DNA of 64,000 bases from Telluria beijingensis (GTDB taxonomy: Bacteria; Pseudomonadota; Gammaproteobacteria; Burkholderiales; Burkholderiaceae_D): positions 226,153 to 290,152 of the forward strand of contig NZ_CP132480.1 in NCBI RefSeq assembly GCF_030770395.1, in the 5' to 3' direction. Numbering within the stretch: position 1 is the stretch's first letter; each line of letters opens with the position of its first letter. Made by a program: the position numbers and the translations under genes. The notes beneath the pieces were generated by a model. It saw only the letters and a list, made by a program, of their open reading frames with translations. It was not told the origin of the DNA and did no database searches. This document shows, piece after piece, positions 51,581 to 60,400 of this stretch.

Positions 51581-52075
51581 TCAGCGGCGCTCCGCCAGGG
51601 CCGCCAGACTGTCGCCGGTCACGCGGCAGATGCGCCAGTCCGGCATGACGTCCGCACCCATTGCTTTATAGAACTGGATCGCCGGCTCGTTCCAGTCCAG
51701 CACCGACCATTCGAAACGCCCGCACCCGCGCTCGACCGCCAGTTGCGCCAGGCGTTGCAGCATCTGCGTGCCGTAACCCTTGCCGCGGTGCGACTGCTTC
51801 ACATACAGGTCTTCCAGGTACAAACCCTTTTTGGTGAGGAAGGTCGAGAAGTTGTGGAAGAACAGGGCGAAGGTGACGACATCGCCGTTTTCTTCGCCGA
51901 CGATCGCCTCGCACGACGGCTGCGCGCCGAACAGCCCTTCATGCAGCAGCGCTTCGGTGGCGACCACCAGGTGCTCGAGTTTTTCGAACACGGCCAGTTC
52001 CACGATCATGGCGTGGATGTGGGCGACGTCCTGCGGCTGGGCGGGACGGATGGACAGGGTGGTAGTCAGACTCAT
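51581..52075 (-). CDS. GNAT-family N-acetyltransferase
   Basis: The product is a 164-residue acetyl-CoA-dependent N-acyltransferase fold. It has DLYVKQSHRGKGYGTQMLQRL, the acetyl-CoA loop (Q/RxxGxG/A type), and the C-terminal FEWSVLDWNEPAIQFYKAMGA, typical of diamine or amino-acid acetyltransferases. The acceptor is unknown. Its ATG overlaps the stop of the EamA exporter (ATGA), so both are co-translated. A link to resistance or export of an amine is possible but not shown. Confidence 0.92.
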   Translation of the reverse strand: MSLTTTLSIRPAQPQDVAHIHAMIVELAVFEKLEHLVVATEALLHEGLFGAQPSCEAIVGEENGDVVTFALFFHNFSTFLTKKGLYLEDLYVKQSHRGKGYGTQMLQRLAQLAVERGCGRFEWSVLDWNEPAIQFYKAMGADVMPDWRICRVTGDSLAALAERR

Positions 52076-53010
52076 GGCGATTCGATGGCATTGTTGAGGT
52101 TAGCGGATTGCACGCTCTTGACGGCAGGCGCGCGCACGGCCCAGGCGACGCTGGCCAGGCACAGCACCATGCCCAGGAATTCGAGCAGGCCGGGACGGTA
52201 GTCTTCGAGCTGGATCGACAGCAGCACCGACAGCACCGGCGTGACGACGCCGATGTAGACGGCCTTGTTGGCGCCGATGCGGCCGATCAGCGTGAAATAG
52301 GCGAAGAAGGCGATGACGGAGCCGAAGATCGACAGGTAGAACAGGCCTGCCCAATAGGTGCCGCTGTCAGGCAGGATGAAGGCGTCGCCATTGGCGAGCG
52401 ACCATACCGCCACCATCGAAGCGCCCCACAGCATCGACCAGGCCATCGTCAGCGGCAGGTTGGAAGATTGTTCCTTGACCTTGTTGACGACGATGCTGCC
52501 GGCCGAGCTGGCCAGTGTGGCGGCCAGCGCCAGCACGATGCCTGCCAAGAAGTGACCGTCGCCACCCGATTGGAGTTCTTGCCAGGCGTCGCCGATCGAG
52601 TGCCAGAACAGCAGCGTCACGCCGACGGTGGCGACCGCGCCGCAGGCCCAGGTGCGACGGCCAATCGGCGTGCCGAAGAAGACGCGGCTCCAGATCGGGG
52701 TCCAGAACACCATCAGCGCGAACATCACTGCCACCAGGCCGGAGACGATGTGCTGCTCCGATTCGTAGGTGCAGATGTACGAGATACAGAAGGTCAGCAG
52801 ACCCTGCAGCGCCATCCAGCGGTGGGTGCGCCAGGGCAGCGACAGGCGGTCGCGCCGCACCAGGCAAATGGCGAACAGCGCCGCCGCGGCGAGGAAGAAG
52901 CGGTAGGCCACCGATACGGCGGGCGCGGCGTGTCCCAGCTGCAGGGTAATGGCCCAGAAGGTCGAGCCCCAGATCAGTGAGGCGATGATGAAGAGGACGG
53001 GAGAAGACAT
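52072..53010 (-). CDS. EamA/DMT-family permease
   Basis: This 312-residue inner-membrane protein has about ten segments and two repeated EamA halves. It begins MSSPVLFIIASLIWGSTFWA, with the family's SLIWGSTF motif, and has PVLSVLLSIQLEDYRPGLLE in the second half. EamA carriers export metabolites such as amino acids. Start is at 53010; two in-frame ATGs lie upstream (to 53049) without better ribosome sites. It is translationally coupled to the GNAT gene. Confidence 0.9.
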   Translation of the reverse strand: MSSPVLFIIASLIWGSTFWAITLQLGHAAPAVSVAYRFFLAAAALFAICLVRRDRLSLPWRTHRWMALQGLLTFCISYICTYESEQHIVSGLVAVMFALMVFWTPIWSRVFFGTPIGRRTWACGAVATVGVTLLFWHSIGDAWQELQSGGDGHFLAGIVLALAATLASSAGSIVVNKVKEQSSNLPLTMAWSMLWGASMVAVWSLANGDAFILPDSGTYWAGLFYLSIFGSVIAFFAYFTLIGRIGANKAVYIGVVTPVLSVLLSIQLEDYRPGLLEFLGMVLCLASVAWAVRAPAVKSVQSANLNNAIESP

Positions 53011-53110
53011 CGCGGGAGTATAGTTCGCCCGCATAGTTCCTGCCGGCATCTTTTATTAGCCGCCAATACGGTGTGTCGAAATCACAACGTAATGTTGGCG
53101 GCCGCCAATC

Positions 53111-53557
53111 CTACCAGGCCAGGCGAATACGTCGGTAGAAAAAGCTCAGTACAAACAACGGCCCGATCAGCAAGAAGCGCAGGTCCTCGAAAAACGACGG
53201 CTTCTTGCCCTCGATATGGTGGCCGATGAACTGTCCGATCCAGGCCAGCACGAAGACACCGATCGAGGTCACCAGTACGGTGCCATCTGGCAGCATGTTC
53301 AGCAGCCCCAGCATCACCGCAGCCATTGCCGCCATCCCGAGGGCAAACGGACGCGACAGACGGGCGTAATACACCAGCGCGCCGGCCACGACCGCCAGCG
53401 CCACGACCGGATGCATCGCCCACAGGATGCCCAGCAGGCTGAACACGATGGCCGGGATGCACACGAAATGGATCACTTCATTGACGGGATTGCGGTGGCT
53501 CTCGGCATAGCGGGCCAGCAGGATATCGATATCGCGCGGCGTAGAGGAAAATTCCAT
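53111..53557 (-). CDS. Mpo1-like/DUF962 family membrane protein
   Basis: The product is a 148-residue protein with the DUF962/YGL010w layout: a soluble start (LLARYAESHRNPVNEVIHFV with the conserved His), then four membrane segments, and GQFIGHHIEGKKPSFFEDLR near the end. The HxxxH-type histidines resemble the iron-binding residues of Mpo1, a dioxygenase that shortens 2-hydroxy fatty acids. A lipid role is inferred from that similarity only. It is between the EamA and LysR genes, transcribed on the same strand. Confidence 0.88.
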   Translation of the reverse strand: MEFSSTPRDIDILLARYAESHRNPVNEVIHFVCIPAIVFSLLGILWAMHPVVALAVVAGALVYYARLSRPFALGMAAMAAVMLGLLNMLPDGTVLVTSIGVFVLAWIGQFIGHHIEGKKPSFFEDLRFLLIGPLFVLSFFYRRIRLAW

Positions 53558-53599
53558 GGCGGCGTCTCCGGTTGTTGTACCGACGATTCTACGCTCCCT

Positions 53600-54577
53600 T
53601 CAGTCTCCCTGTCCCAACTGCCGGGCTCCCGGCGGCAGCGGCGGTACCGGCGCTGCGGTGTCGGCCGGCTGCAGGCGCAGGTTGGGATGGTTGGCGAACA
53701 GTTCGGAAATCCATTCGACGAACACCCGCACCTTGGCCGACAGGTGGCGGTTGTGCGGATAGACGACGTGCACCGGCAGCGGATCGCAGCGCCAGTCCGG
53801 CAGCAGGCGCACCATCTTGCCGGTGGCCAGGTACTCATTGAGCAGATAGTCGGTCATATTGATGACGCCCAGGCCCGCCAACCCTGCCTGCACGTAGGCG
53901 CTCGAATCGTTCAGGGCGATCACGCCGGGCAGGGTCATGTCGATCCGTTCGCCATCGCGGTTGTAATCCCAGTTGAGGATCTTGCCATTCCTGGCCGAAA
54001 AATAGTTTACGCAGCGGTGGCGCTCCAGGTCGCGCGGATGCATGGGCATGCCATACCGTTCGACATACGCCGGCGAGGCGGCGGTCACGAAGTTGATCAC
54101 CCCGACACGGCGCGCAATCAGGCTGGTGTCCACCAGTTCGCCGCCGCGCACGGCGCAATCGACGCCTTCCTCGATCAGGTCGACCGGCCGGTCCGTGGTG
54201 CCAAGCTCGAGCGTGATGTCGGGATAGCGCTCGAAGAAGTCGGGCAGGGCGGGGATCAGGATCTCGGACGTCAAGCCGGTCGGCGTATCCACGCGCAGCC
54301 GCCCGCTGGGGCTGAAGCGGTGGCGCGACAGCGATTCCTCGGCATCGCGCACGTCCGACAGGATGCGCACGCAGCGCTCATAATAGGCCGCGCCGTCGGA
54401 AGTGACGGACACGTGGCGGGTGGTGCGATGCAAGAGCTTGGAGGCCAGCGAGGATTCCAGCGCCTGGATCAAGGTCGACACGGTTGCCTTGGGCAATTGC
54501 AGGGTTTCGGCAGCGCGCGTGAAGCTGCCGGCATCGACCACTTGCACGAACACTTCCATGGCCTGGAGTTTGTTCAT
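53600..54577 (-). CDS. LysR-family regulator, divergent from the RND efflux region
   Basis: This 325-residue protein has an N-terminal HTH (MNKLQAMEVFVQVVDAGSFT, LPKATVSTLIQALE, LLHRTTRHVSVT) and a C-terminal co-inducer domain from about residue 90. A strong GGAGAAG precedes the ATG. It is transcribed away from the small membrane peptide, pseudo-hydrolase and efflux genes, with a palindromic LysR box between. This is the arrangement of CeoR/BpeT with llpE-ceoAB-opcM and bpeEF-oprC in Burkholderia, where salicylate or chloramphenicol induces. The identity of the inducer here is inference. Confidence 0.9.
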   Translation of the reverse strand: MNKLQAMEVFVQVVDAGSFTRAAETLQLPKATVSTLIQALESSLASKLLHRTTRHVSVTSDGAAYYERCVRILSDVRDAEESLSRHRFSPSGRLRVDTPTGLTSEILIPALPDFFERYPDITLELGTTDRPVDLIEEGVDCAVRGGELVDTSLIARRVGVINFVTAASPAYVERYGMPMHPRDLERHRCVNYFSARNGKILNWDYNRDGERIDMTLPGVIALNDSSAYVQAGLAGLGVINMTDYLLNEYLATGKMVRLLPDWRCDPLPVHVVYPHNRHLSAKVRVFVEWISELFANHPNLRLQPADTAAPVPPLPPGARQLGQGD

Positions 54578-54604
54578 ATCTTCTTCTCCGGAGCAAATTG
54601 CAGC

Positions 54605-54628
54605 GATTGTTCAGCAATCCGAACAATC
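54605..54628. promoter_or_regulatory. LysR-type operator
   Basis: GATTGTTC (54605-54612) and GAACAATC (54621-54628) form a perfect inverted repeat with an 8-base spacer. It includes the T-N11-A LysR box (T54610, A54622). It sits 27 bases upstream of the LysR start and 93 bases upstream of the small peptide ORF, suiting control of both directions. Confidence 0.75.
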
Positions 54629-54721
54629 AATTCGGTATTGCCATCTTTATCTGATTGTAGATGAAGACTATTATGTGTGCATCGCAACAAAGTATTTATC
54701 GAGAGAAGACGGAGCAGGACC

Positions 54722-54949
54722 ATGAGCCATCGGAACATTCAGGACGGAATCTTTACCACGGTAGCAGTCGCTGTCAGCGGCGTCGCACTGGCGGCCCTGC
54801 TCTGCACCGATGCCTACTCGCGCGCCGCCGGCGCCGAAGCCCGTGGTGTTCACGCGCTGTCCCTCGAGATGCAGATCAGCTGCGCCGGCGATTGTGCCGA
54901 GGTCGACCAGCGCATCGTCCAGCTCCGCAAGCAGGGGGACGCCCGATGA
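54722..54949 (+). CDS. Small membrane protein upstream of the pseudo-hydrolase
   Basis: The product is a 75-residue protein with one membrane segment (about residues 11-28, FTTVAVAVSGVALAALLC). A soluble tail contains two cysteines in MQISCAGDCAEVD, which could form a disulfide outside the membrane. The ATG has GGAG seven bases upstream, so translation is likely. The stop overlaps the start of the next ORF (ATGA), so the two are co-translated. I do not recognise a family. It could be a regulator or adaptor of the efflux system; this is inference. Confidence 0.7.
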   Translation: MSHRNIQDGIFTTVAVAVSGVALAALLCTDAYSRAAGAEARGVHALSLEMQISCAGDCAEVDQRIVQLRKQGDAR

Positions 54950-55791
54950 GCGCCGTGCTGGATGCCGTCGACCGCACCCTGAAGGTGCGCGAGCTCGAAG
55001 TCGGCGGCGCCACCGGCCCGCTGGCCGCGCGGCTGTACGCCGCCGGCCCCGCCACCAAGCGCGACCTGCTGGTAGTGCACTTCCACGGCGGCGGCTTCGA
55101 TAGCGGCGACCTGGACGAGTGCGACGACTTCCTGCGCACCCTGGCCGAATGCGACCACCTGCCGCTGGTGCTGGCCTCCACGTATACGCTGGCGACCGTG
55201 AGCCCCTTCCCGGCTGCGGTCGAGGATGCCCATGCGGTGCTGCAATGGGCCAAGAAGAACAAGGCCAAGCTGGGCTGGAACGGCAAGCTCCTGGTGACGT
55301 CCGGCATCGAAGCCGGCGCCAACCTGGCGGCGGTATGCGCGCTGATGTCGCGCGACCGCGGCGGCCCCGCCCTGGCTGGCCAGATCCTGGTCATGCCGAT
55401 GCTCGACCCGGCCTTGAGTACCGGTTCGATGCGCCAAATGACCTATTGTGCCGATCGCGAAAAAGCGGCTACTGTATGTGCGGCCGCCTACCGCGGCTAC
55501 CTGCCGCACGCGGCCGACCGCTCGCACCCGTATGCGGCGCCGCTGCACTCGAGCCGCCTCAAGAACCTTGCGCCGGCGCTGATTTTGTCGGCCGAAGACG
55601 ATCCATTGCGCGACGAGGCTGAACAATACGGCGCTAAATTGATCAATGCCGGCATCTGTACCACGGTGCGCCGCATGGCTGCACCCGACCTGCAGGATCC
55701 GAACGGGCGCAACGAATGCGCCTGCAAGGTCCAGGCCATGCTCGAAATCTCCAGCTTCCTCGCGCGGCTGGAGGGGCGCGGGAGCGCCTGA
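54946..55791 (+). CDS. Alpha/beta-hydrolase-fold protein without catalytic Ser and His (LlpE-like)
   Basis: The product is 281 residues with the hormone-sensitive-lipase-type fold: oxyanion motif HFHGGGF (47-50 region), then a nucleophile-elbow position reading SGIEAGANLAAV. There the expected GDSAGG is replaced and E122 stands in place of Ser. The acid segment AEDDPLRDEAEQYGAKL is kept, but no histidine follows in the C-terminal region (RRMAAPDLQDP). The protein is probably inactive as an esterase. By position it corresponds to the lipase-like LlpE gene in the ceoAB-opcM operon. It may bind a ligand, perhaps the inducer or substrate of the pump. It overlaps the small membrane protein gene. 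Confidence 0.85.
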   Translation: MSAVLDAVDRTLKVRELEVGGATGPLAARLYAAGPATKRDLLVVHFHGGGFDSGDLDECDDFLRTLAECDHLPLVLASTYTLATVSPFPAAVEDAHAVLQWAKKNKAKLGWNGKLLVTSGIEAGANLAAVCALMSRDRGGPALAGQILVMPMLDPALSTGSMRQMTYCADREKAATVCAAAYRGYLPHAADRSHPYAAPLHSSRLKNLAPALILSAEDDPLRDEAEQYGAKLINAGICTTVRRMAAPDLQDPNGRNECACKVQAMLEISSFLARLEGRGSA

Positions 55792-55950
55792 CCGCTCAGC
55801 ACCAAACCGCCTTCCTCAAGCCTGGCGCGTCGCCGGGCAAGTAAAGACATCGCAAGACACTGTGCCAAGCGCACTGGTGGGGGAATCTTTGTAACTGCGT
55901 CTTTTGCACTATAAAAAGGTAAGTAACAGTAAGTTGATAATGGAGGTGCC

Positions 55951-56025
55951 ATGAAACACGATCAGCAGCACGACAAGTCGCCAAGGGACCGGCGCCTGGC
56001 AGCGCCCGACTGTCCCCAGGGCTGA
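55951..56025 (+). CDS. Short 24-codon ORF upstream of the RND operon (possible leader peptide)
   Basis: ATG at 55951 is preceded by GGAGGTGCC, among the strongest ribosome sites in the window. The peptide MKHDQQHDKSPRDRRLAAPD is followed by CPQG and a stop. It is hydrophilic and Lys/Arg/Asp-rich and has no known relative that I recognise. It sits 176 bases upstream of the efflux operon, with a hairpin between. A TATAAA-like -10 lies at 55910-55915. It could be a leader that couples translation to expression of the pump. Confidence 0.5.
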   Translation: MKHDQQHDKSPRDRRLAAPDCPQG

Positions 56026-56080
56026 GCCCGGCGCCGCCGGCATGAACTGACCGGCCGCGCTTCATCCATTCACTGAATTT

Positions 56081-56112
56081 TTCCGCACGGCGGTGCGGAA
56101 GGGGCTTCTTTT
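56081..56112 (+). terminator. Hairpin between the leader ORF and the efflux operon (possible attenuator)
   Basis: TTCCGCAC (56081-56088) and GTGCGGAA (56093-56100) form a perfect 8-bp stem with a GGCG loop, followed by GGGGCTTCTTTT. The tail is only partly T-rich, so termination may be conditional or weak. The rest of the 410-base gap between the pseudo-hydrolase and efflux genes holds only the short ORF above. Confidence 0.45.
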
Positions 56113-56201
56113 CGCCAGCGTTTCGCTCGACACGACATGTCGACGACGCCGGACGGGGTTTTATTGTCTTTTTTAATCGTTGTTAATAAGAAGGGTTAAT
56201 C

Positions 56202-57398
56202 ATGAATAACCAGCCAAAACAGGGCAAACTGCGTGTGATCGTTGCTGCACTGGCCTTCAGCGGCCTGGTCGGCGCCGGGCTGACCGGCTGCGCCGACGCC
56301 AACAGCAATGACGCGGCAGCAGCGCCTGCCGCACCACCGGTCTCGGCCGCCGTGGTGGTCGAGAAAGCCGTCCTCGAGACCCAGGAATTCTCGGGTCGCC
56401 TGGAAGCGATCGACGTGGTCGAGATCCGCTCGCGCGTCTCGGGCTACATCACCGCCGTCAATTTCAAGCCGGGCGCCGAGGTCAAACGGGGTGAAGTTCT
56501 CTTCGTGATCGACCCGCGTCCCTACCAGGCCGAAGCCGACCGTACCCAGGCCGCCGCTGCCGCCGCCCGCGCCCGCGCCGACCTGGCGCGCCTGGAACTG
56601 CAGCGCGCCGAGCGCCTGCTGGCCGATAAAGCCATCGCCCAGCGCGAATTCGACGAACGCGACGCCAGCCAGAAGGAACTCGACGCCAGCGCCCGCGCCG
56701 CCGCGGCCGAGCATGAAGCCGCGCGCCTGAACCTGGCCTATACCCGCGTCACCGCGCCGATCGACGGCCGCGTCTCGAAGGCCGAGATCACCCTCGGCAA
56801 CCTGGTCGACGCCAGCGCCGTGCTCACGTCGGTCGTATCGCTGGACCGCATCTACGCCAGCTTCGACGGCGACGAAGACACCTATCTGCGCGTCAGCCGC
56901 CGCACCCATGCCGGCCAGCCGGTCGATGTGAAGGTCGGCCTGGCCGGCGAAGAAGGCTTCCCGCACGGCGGCAAGCTCGAATTCGTCGACAACCAGCTCG
57001 ACAGCCGCAGCGGCAGCGTGCGCATGCGCGCCACCCTGGCCAACGCCGACCGCCAGCTGGCGCCCGGCCTGTTCGCCCGCGTGCAGATCGCCGGCGGCGC
57101 GCCGAGCCAGCAGATCCTGATCCAGGACCGCGCCGTCAACACCGACCAGGACCGCAAGTTCGTCTACGTGGTGGATAAAGAGGGCAAGGCCGAGTACCGC
57201 GCCGTCAAGCTCGGACCGCTGGACGATGGCCTGCGCGTGGTGCGCGAAGGCCTGAAGCCGGGCGAGAAGATCGTCGTCAACGGCCTGCAGCGCGTGCGTC
57301 CCGGTGCGCCGATCGCCGCGCAGATCGTGCCGATGGTGGCGCCTGCCGCACCCGCAGTTGCGGATGCCAAGGTGGCCCTGGCCGACATCAAGGAGTAA
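56202..57398 (+). CDS. RND efflux periplasmic adaptor lipoprotein (MexE/CeoA type)
   Basis: This 398-residue membrane fusion protein has a lipoprotein signal ending LTGC (lipidated C30). The lipoyl half-motif (EIRSRVSGYITAVNFKPGAE) and alpha-hairpin (residues about 100-170, coiled coil, RADLARLELQRAERLLADKA) follow. The beta-barrel and C-terminal parts come next, including APIDGRVSKAEITLGN. It links the inner-membrane pump to the outer-membrane channel. It is the first gene of a three-gene operon with 6-base spacing to the pump gene. Confidence 0.95.
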   Translation: MNNQPKQGKLRVIVAALAFSGLVGAGLTGCADANSNDAAAAPAAPPVSAAVVVEKAVLETQEFSGRLEAIDVVEIRSRVSGYITAVNFKPGAEVKRGEVLFVIDPRPYQAEADRTQAAAAAARARADLARLELQRAERLLADKAIAQREFDERDASQKELDASARAAAAEHEAARLNLAYTRVTAPIDGRVSKAEITLGNLVDASAVLTSVVSLDRIYASFDGDEDTYLRVSRRTHAGQPVDVKVGLAGEEGFPHGGKLEFVDNQLDSRSGSVRMRATLANADRQLAPGLFARVQIAGGAPSQQILIQDRAVNTDQDRKFVYVVDKEGKAEYRAVKLGPLDDGLRVVREGLKPGEKIVVNGLQRVRPGAPIAAQIVPMVAPAAPAVADAKVALADIKE

Positions 57399-57404
57399 TC
57401 GACC

Positions 57405-60400
57405 ATGAACTTCTCCAGATTCTTTGTCGACAAGCCGATCTTCGCGGCGGTGCTGTCGGTGATCATCTTCGTCGGCGGCCTGATTTCGATCTTCCAGCTG
57501 CCGATCTCGGAATACCCCGAAGTGGTGCCGCCTTCGGTGGTGGTGCGCGCCCAGTATCCGGGCGCGAACCCGAAGGTGATCGCCGAAACCGTGGCCACGC
57601 CATTGGAAGAACAGATCAACGGCGTCGAGGACATGCTGTACATGTCCTCGCAAAACACCTCGGACGGCGCGCTGGCGCTGACCGTCACCTTCAAGATCGG
57701 CACCAATGTCGAGCAGGCCGAGACCGCGGTGCAGAACCGGGTCCAGCGCGCCTTGCCGCGCCTGCCGGAAGAGGTGCGCCAGATCGGCGTGACCACGGTG
57801 AAATCGTCGCCCAACATCACCATGGTGGTGCACCTGAATTCGCCCAACGGCCAGTATGACGACCTGTACCTGCGCAACTACGCGGTGCTGAACGTCAAGG
57901 ACCAGCTGGCCCGCATCAATGGCATGGGCGAGGTGCAGCTGTTCGGTTCCGGCGAATACGCGATGCGCGTCTGGCTCGATCCGCAAAAGGTCGCCGCGCG
58001 CAACCTGACCGCGGGCGACGTGGTCGAGGCAATCCGCGAACAGAACGTGCAGGTCGCGGCCGGCGTGATCGGCCAGGGGCCGGCCAAGGACGCCGACTTC
58101 CAGCTGACCGTCAACACGGTGGGCCGCCTGCAGAGCGTCGAACAGTTCGGCGACATCGTCCTCAAGACCAACGCCGACGGCGGCACGACCCTGCTCAAGG
58201 ACGTGGCGCGCCTGGAACTCGGTTCCAGCTCGTACGCATTGCGCTCGCTGCTGAACAACAAGTCGGCGGTGGCAATTCCGATCTTCGCCGCTCCTGGGGC
58301 CAACGACCTGCAACTGTCGAACGACGTGCGCGCCACGATGGATGCGCTGGCGCAGGACTTCCCGCAGGGCGTCGAGTACTCGATCGTGTACGACCCGACC
58401 CAGTTCGTCCGCGAATCGATCGATTCGGTGGTCAAGACCCTGCTCGAAGCCGTGGTGCTGGTGGCGCTCGTGGTCATCATCTTCCTGCAGACCTGGCGCG
58501 CGTCGATCATCCCGCTGCTGGCGGTGCCGGTCTCGGTGGTCGGTACCTTCGCCGTGATGCTGGCCTTCGGCTTCTCGATCAACACGCTGTCGCTGTTCGG
58601 CCTGGTGCTGGCAATCGGCATCGTGGTCGACGACGCGATCGTGGTGGTGGAAAACGTCGAACGCAATATCGCGAATGGCCTGACGCCGCATGATGCGACC
58701 ATCCAGGCGATGAAGGAAGTGTCCGGCCCGATCATCGCGATCGCGCTGGTGCTGTGCGCCGTGTTCGTGCCGATCGCCTTCGTGTCGGGCCTGACCGGCC
58801 AGTTCTACCGCCAGTTCGCACTGACCATCGCGATCTCGACCGTAATCTCGGCCTTCGTCTCGCTGACCCTGGCGCCGGCCCTCTCGGCCACCATCCTGCA
58901 GCCGCATCACGCGCCGAAGGATCGCCTGACGCGCATGATCGACGCCGTATTCGGCCGCTTCTTCGCCGTCTTCAACCGCTTCTTCGCCCGCTCGTCCGAG
59001 AAGTACGAGCACGGCGTGAAGGGCGTCCTGCGCCGCAAGACCGCCGCCATCGGCGTCTACCTGGCGCTGGCAGTGGCCGCCGTGTTCATGTTCAAGGCGG
59101 TGCCGCCGGGCTTCGTGCCGCAGCAGGATAAAGCCTACCTGATCGGCTTCGCCCAGCTGCCGGACGCCGCCTCGCTGGATCGCACCGAAGCCGTGATCCG
59201 CCAGATGTCGAGCATCGCCAAGGAGATCCCGGGCGTGGAATCGTCGATCGCCTTCCCTGGCCTGTCGATCAATGGCTTCACCAATGCGCCGAACGCCGGC
59301 ATCGTGTTCACCAGCCTGAAGCCGTTCAAGGATCGCAAGGGCAAGGACATGAGCGCGGACGCCATCGCCGCCGAGATCAACAAGCGCATGGGCGCCGTCG
59401 AAGACGCCTTCGTGCTGGTGCTGTCGCCGCCACCGGTCAATGGCCTGGGCACGACGGGCGGCTTCAAGATGATGATCGAAGACCGCGGCAACGTGGGCTA
59501 CGACGAGTTGAACAAGGCGGTGCAGAACCTGCAGGGCCGCGCCTGGCAAACGCCGGAGCTTGCGGGTGTGTTCTCCGGCTTCCAGATCAACGTGCCGCAG
59601 CTGTTCGCCGACATCGACCGCGTGAAAGCCAAGCAGCTGGGCGTGCCGCTGGCCGCGATCAACCAGACCTTGCAGGTCAACCTCGGTTCGGTGTACGTGA
59701 ACGACTTCAACCAGTTTGGCCGTACCTACCAGGTGCGCGTGCAGGCCGACGCCGAGTTCCGTTCGCACCGCGAGCAGATCGAGCAGCTGAAGGTGCGCAG
59801 CAATAGCGGCGAGATGATTCCGCTGTCGTCGGTCATGCGCGTGAAGGACACCTATGGTCCGGACCGCGTGACCCGCTACAACGGCTATGTCGCGGCCGAG
59901 ATGAATGGCGGCGCCGCACCTGGCGTGTCGTCGGGCCAGGCGCAAGCCATCATGGAACAGATCGCGAAAGAGACGCTGCCGAAGGGCGTGGCGTATGAAT
60001 GGACCGAGCTGACCTACCAGGACATCCTGTCGGGTAACACCATGATCTATGTGTTCCCGCTGTGCGTGCTGCTGGTATTCCTGGTGCTGGCCGCCCAGTA
60101 CGAAAGCTGGACCCTGCCGCTGTCGGTGATCCTGATCGTGCCGATGTCGATCCTGTGCGCACTGGCTGGCGTCAAGCTGTCCGGTGGCGACAACAATGTC
60201 TTCACCCAGATCGCGCTGTTCGTGCTGGTGGGATTGGCCTCGAAGAATGCGATCCTGATCGTCGAATTCGCCCGCGAACTCGAAGACCATGGCCGCAGCA
60301 TCGTCGACGCCGCCCTGGAAGCTTCCCGCCTGCGTCTGCGTCCGATCCTGATGACGTCGATCGCCTTCATCGCCGGCGTGGTGCCGCTGGTGTTCTCGAG

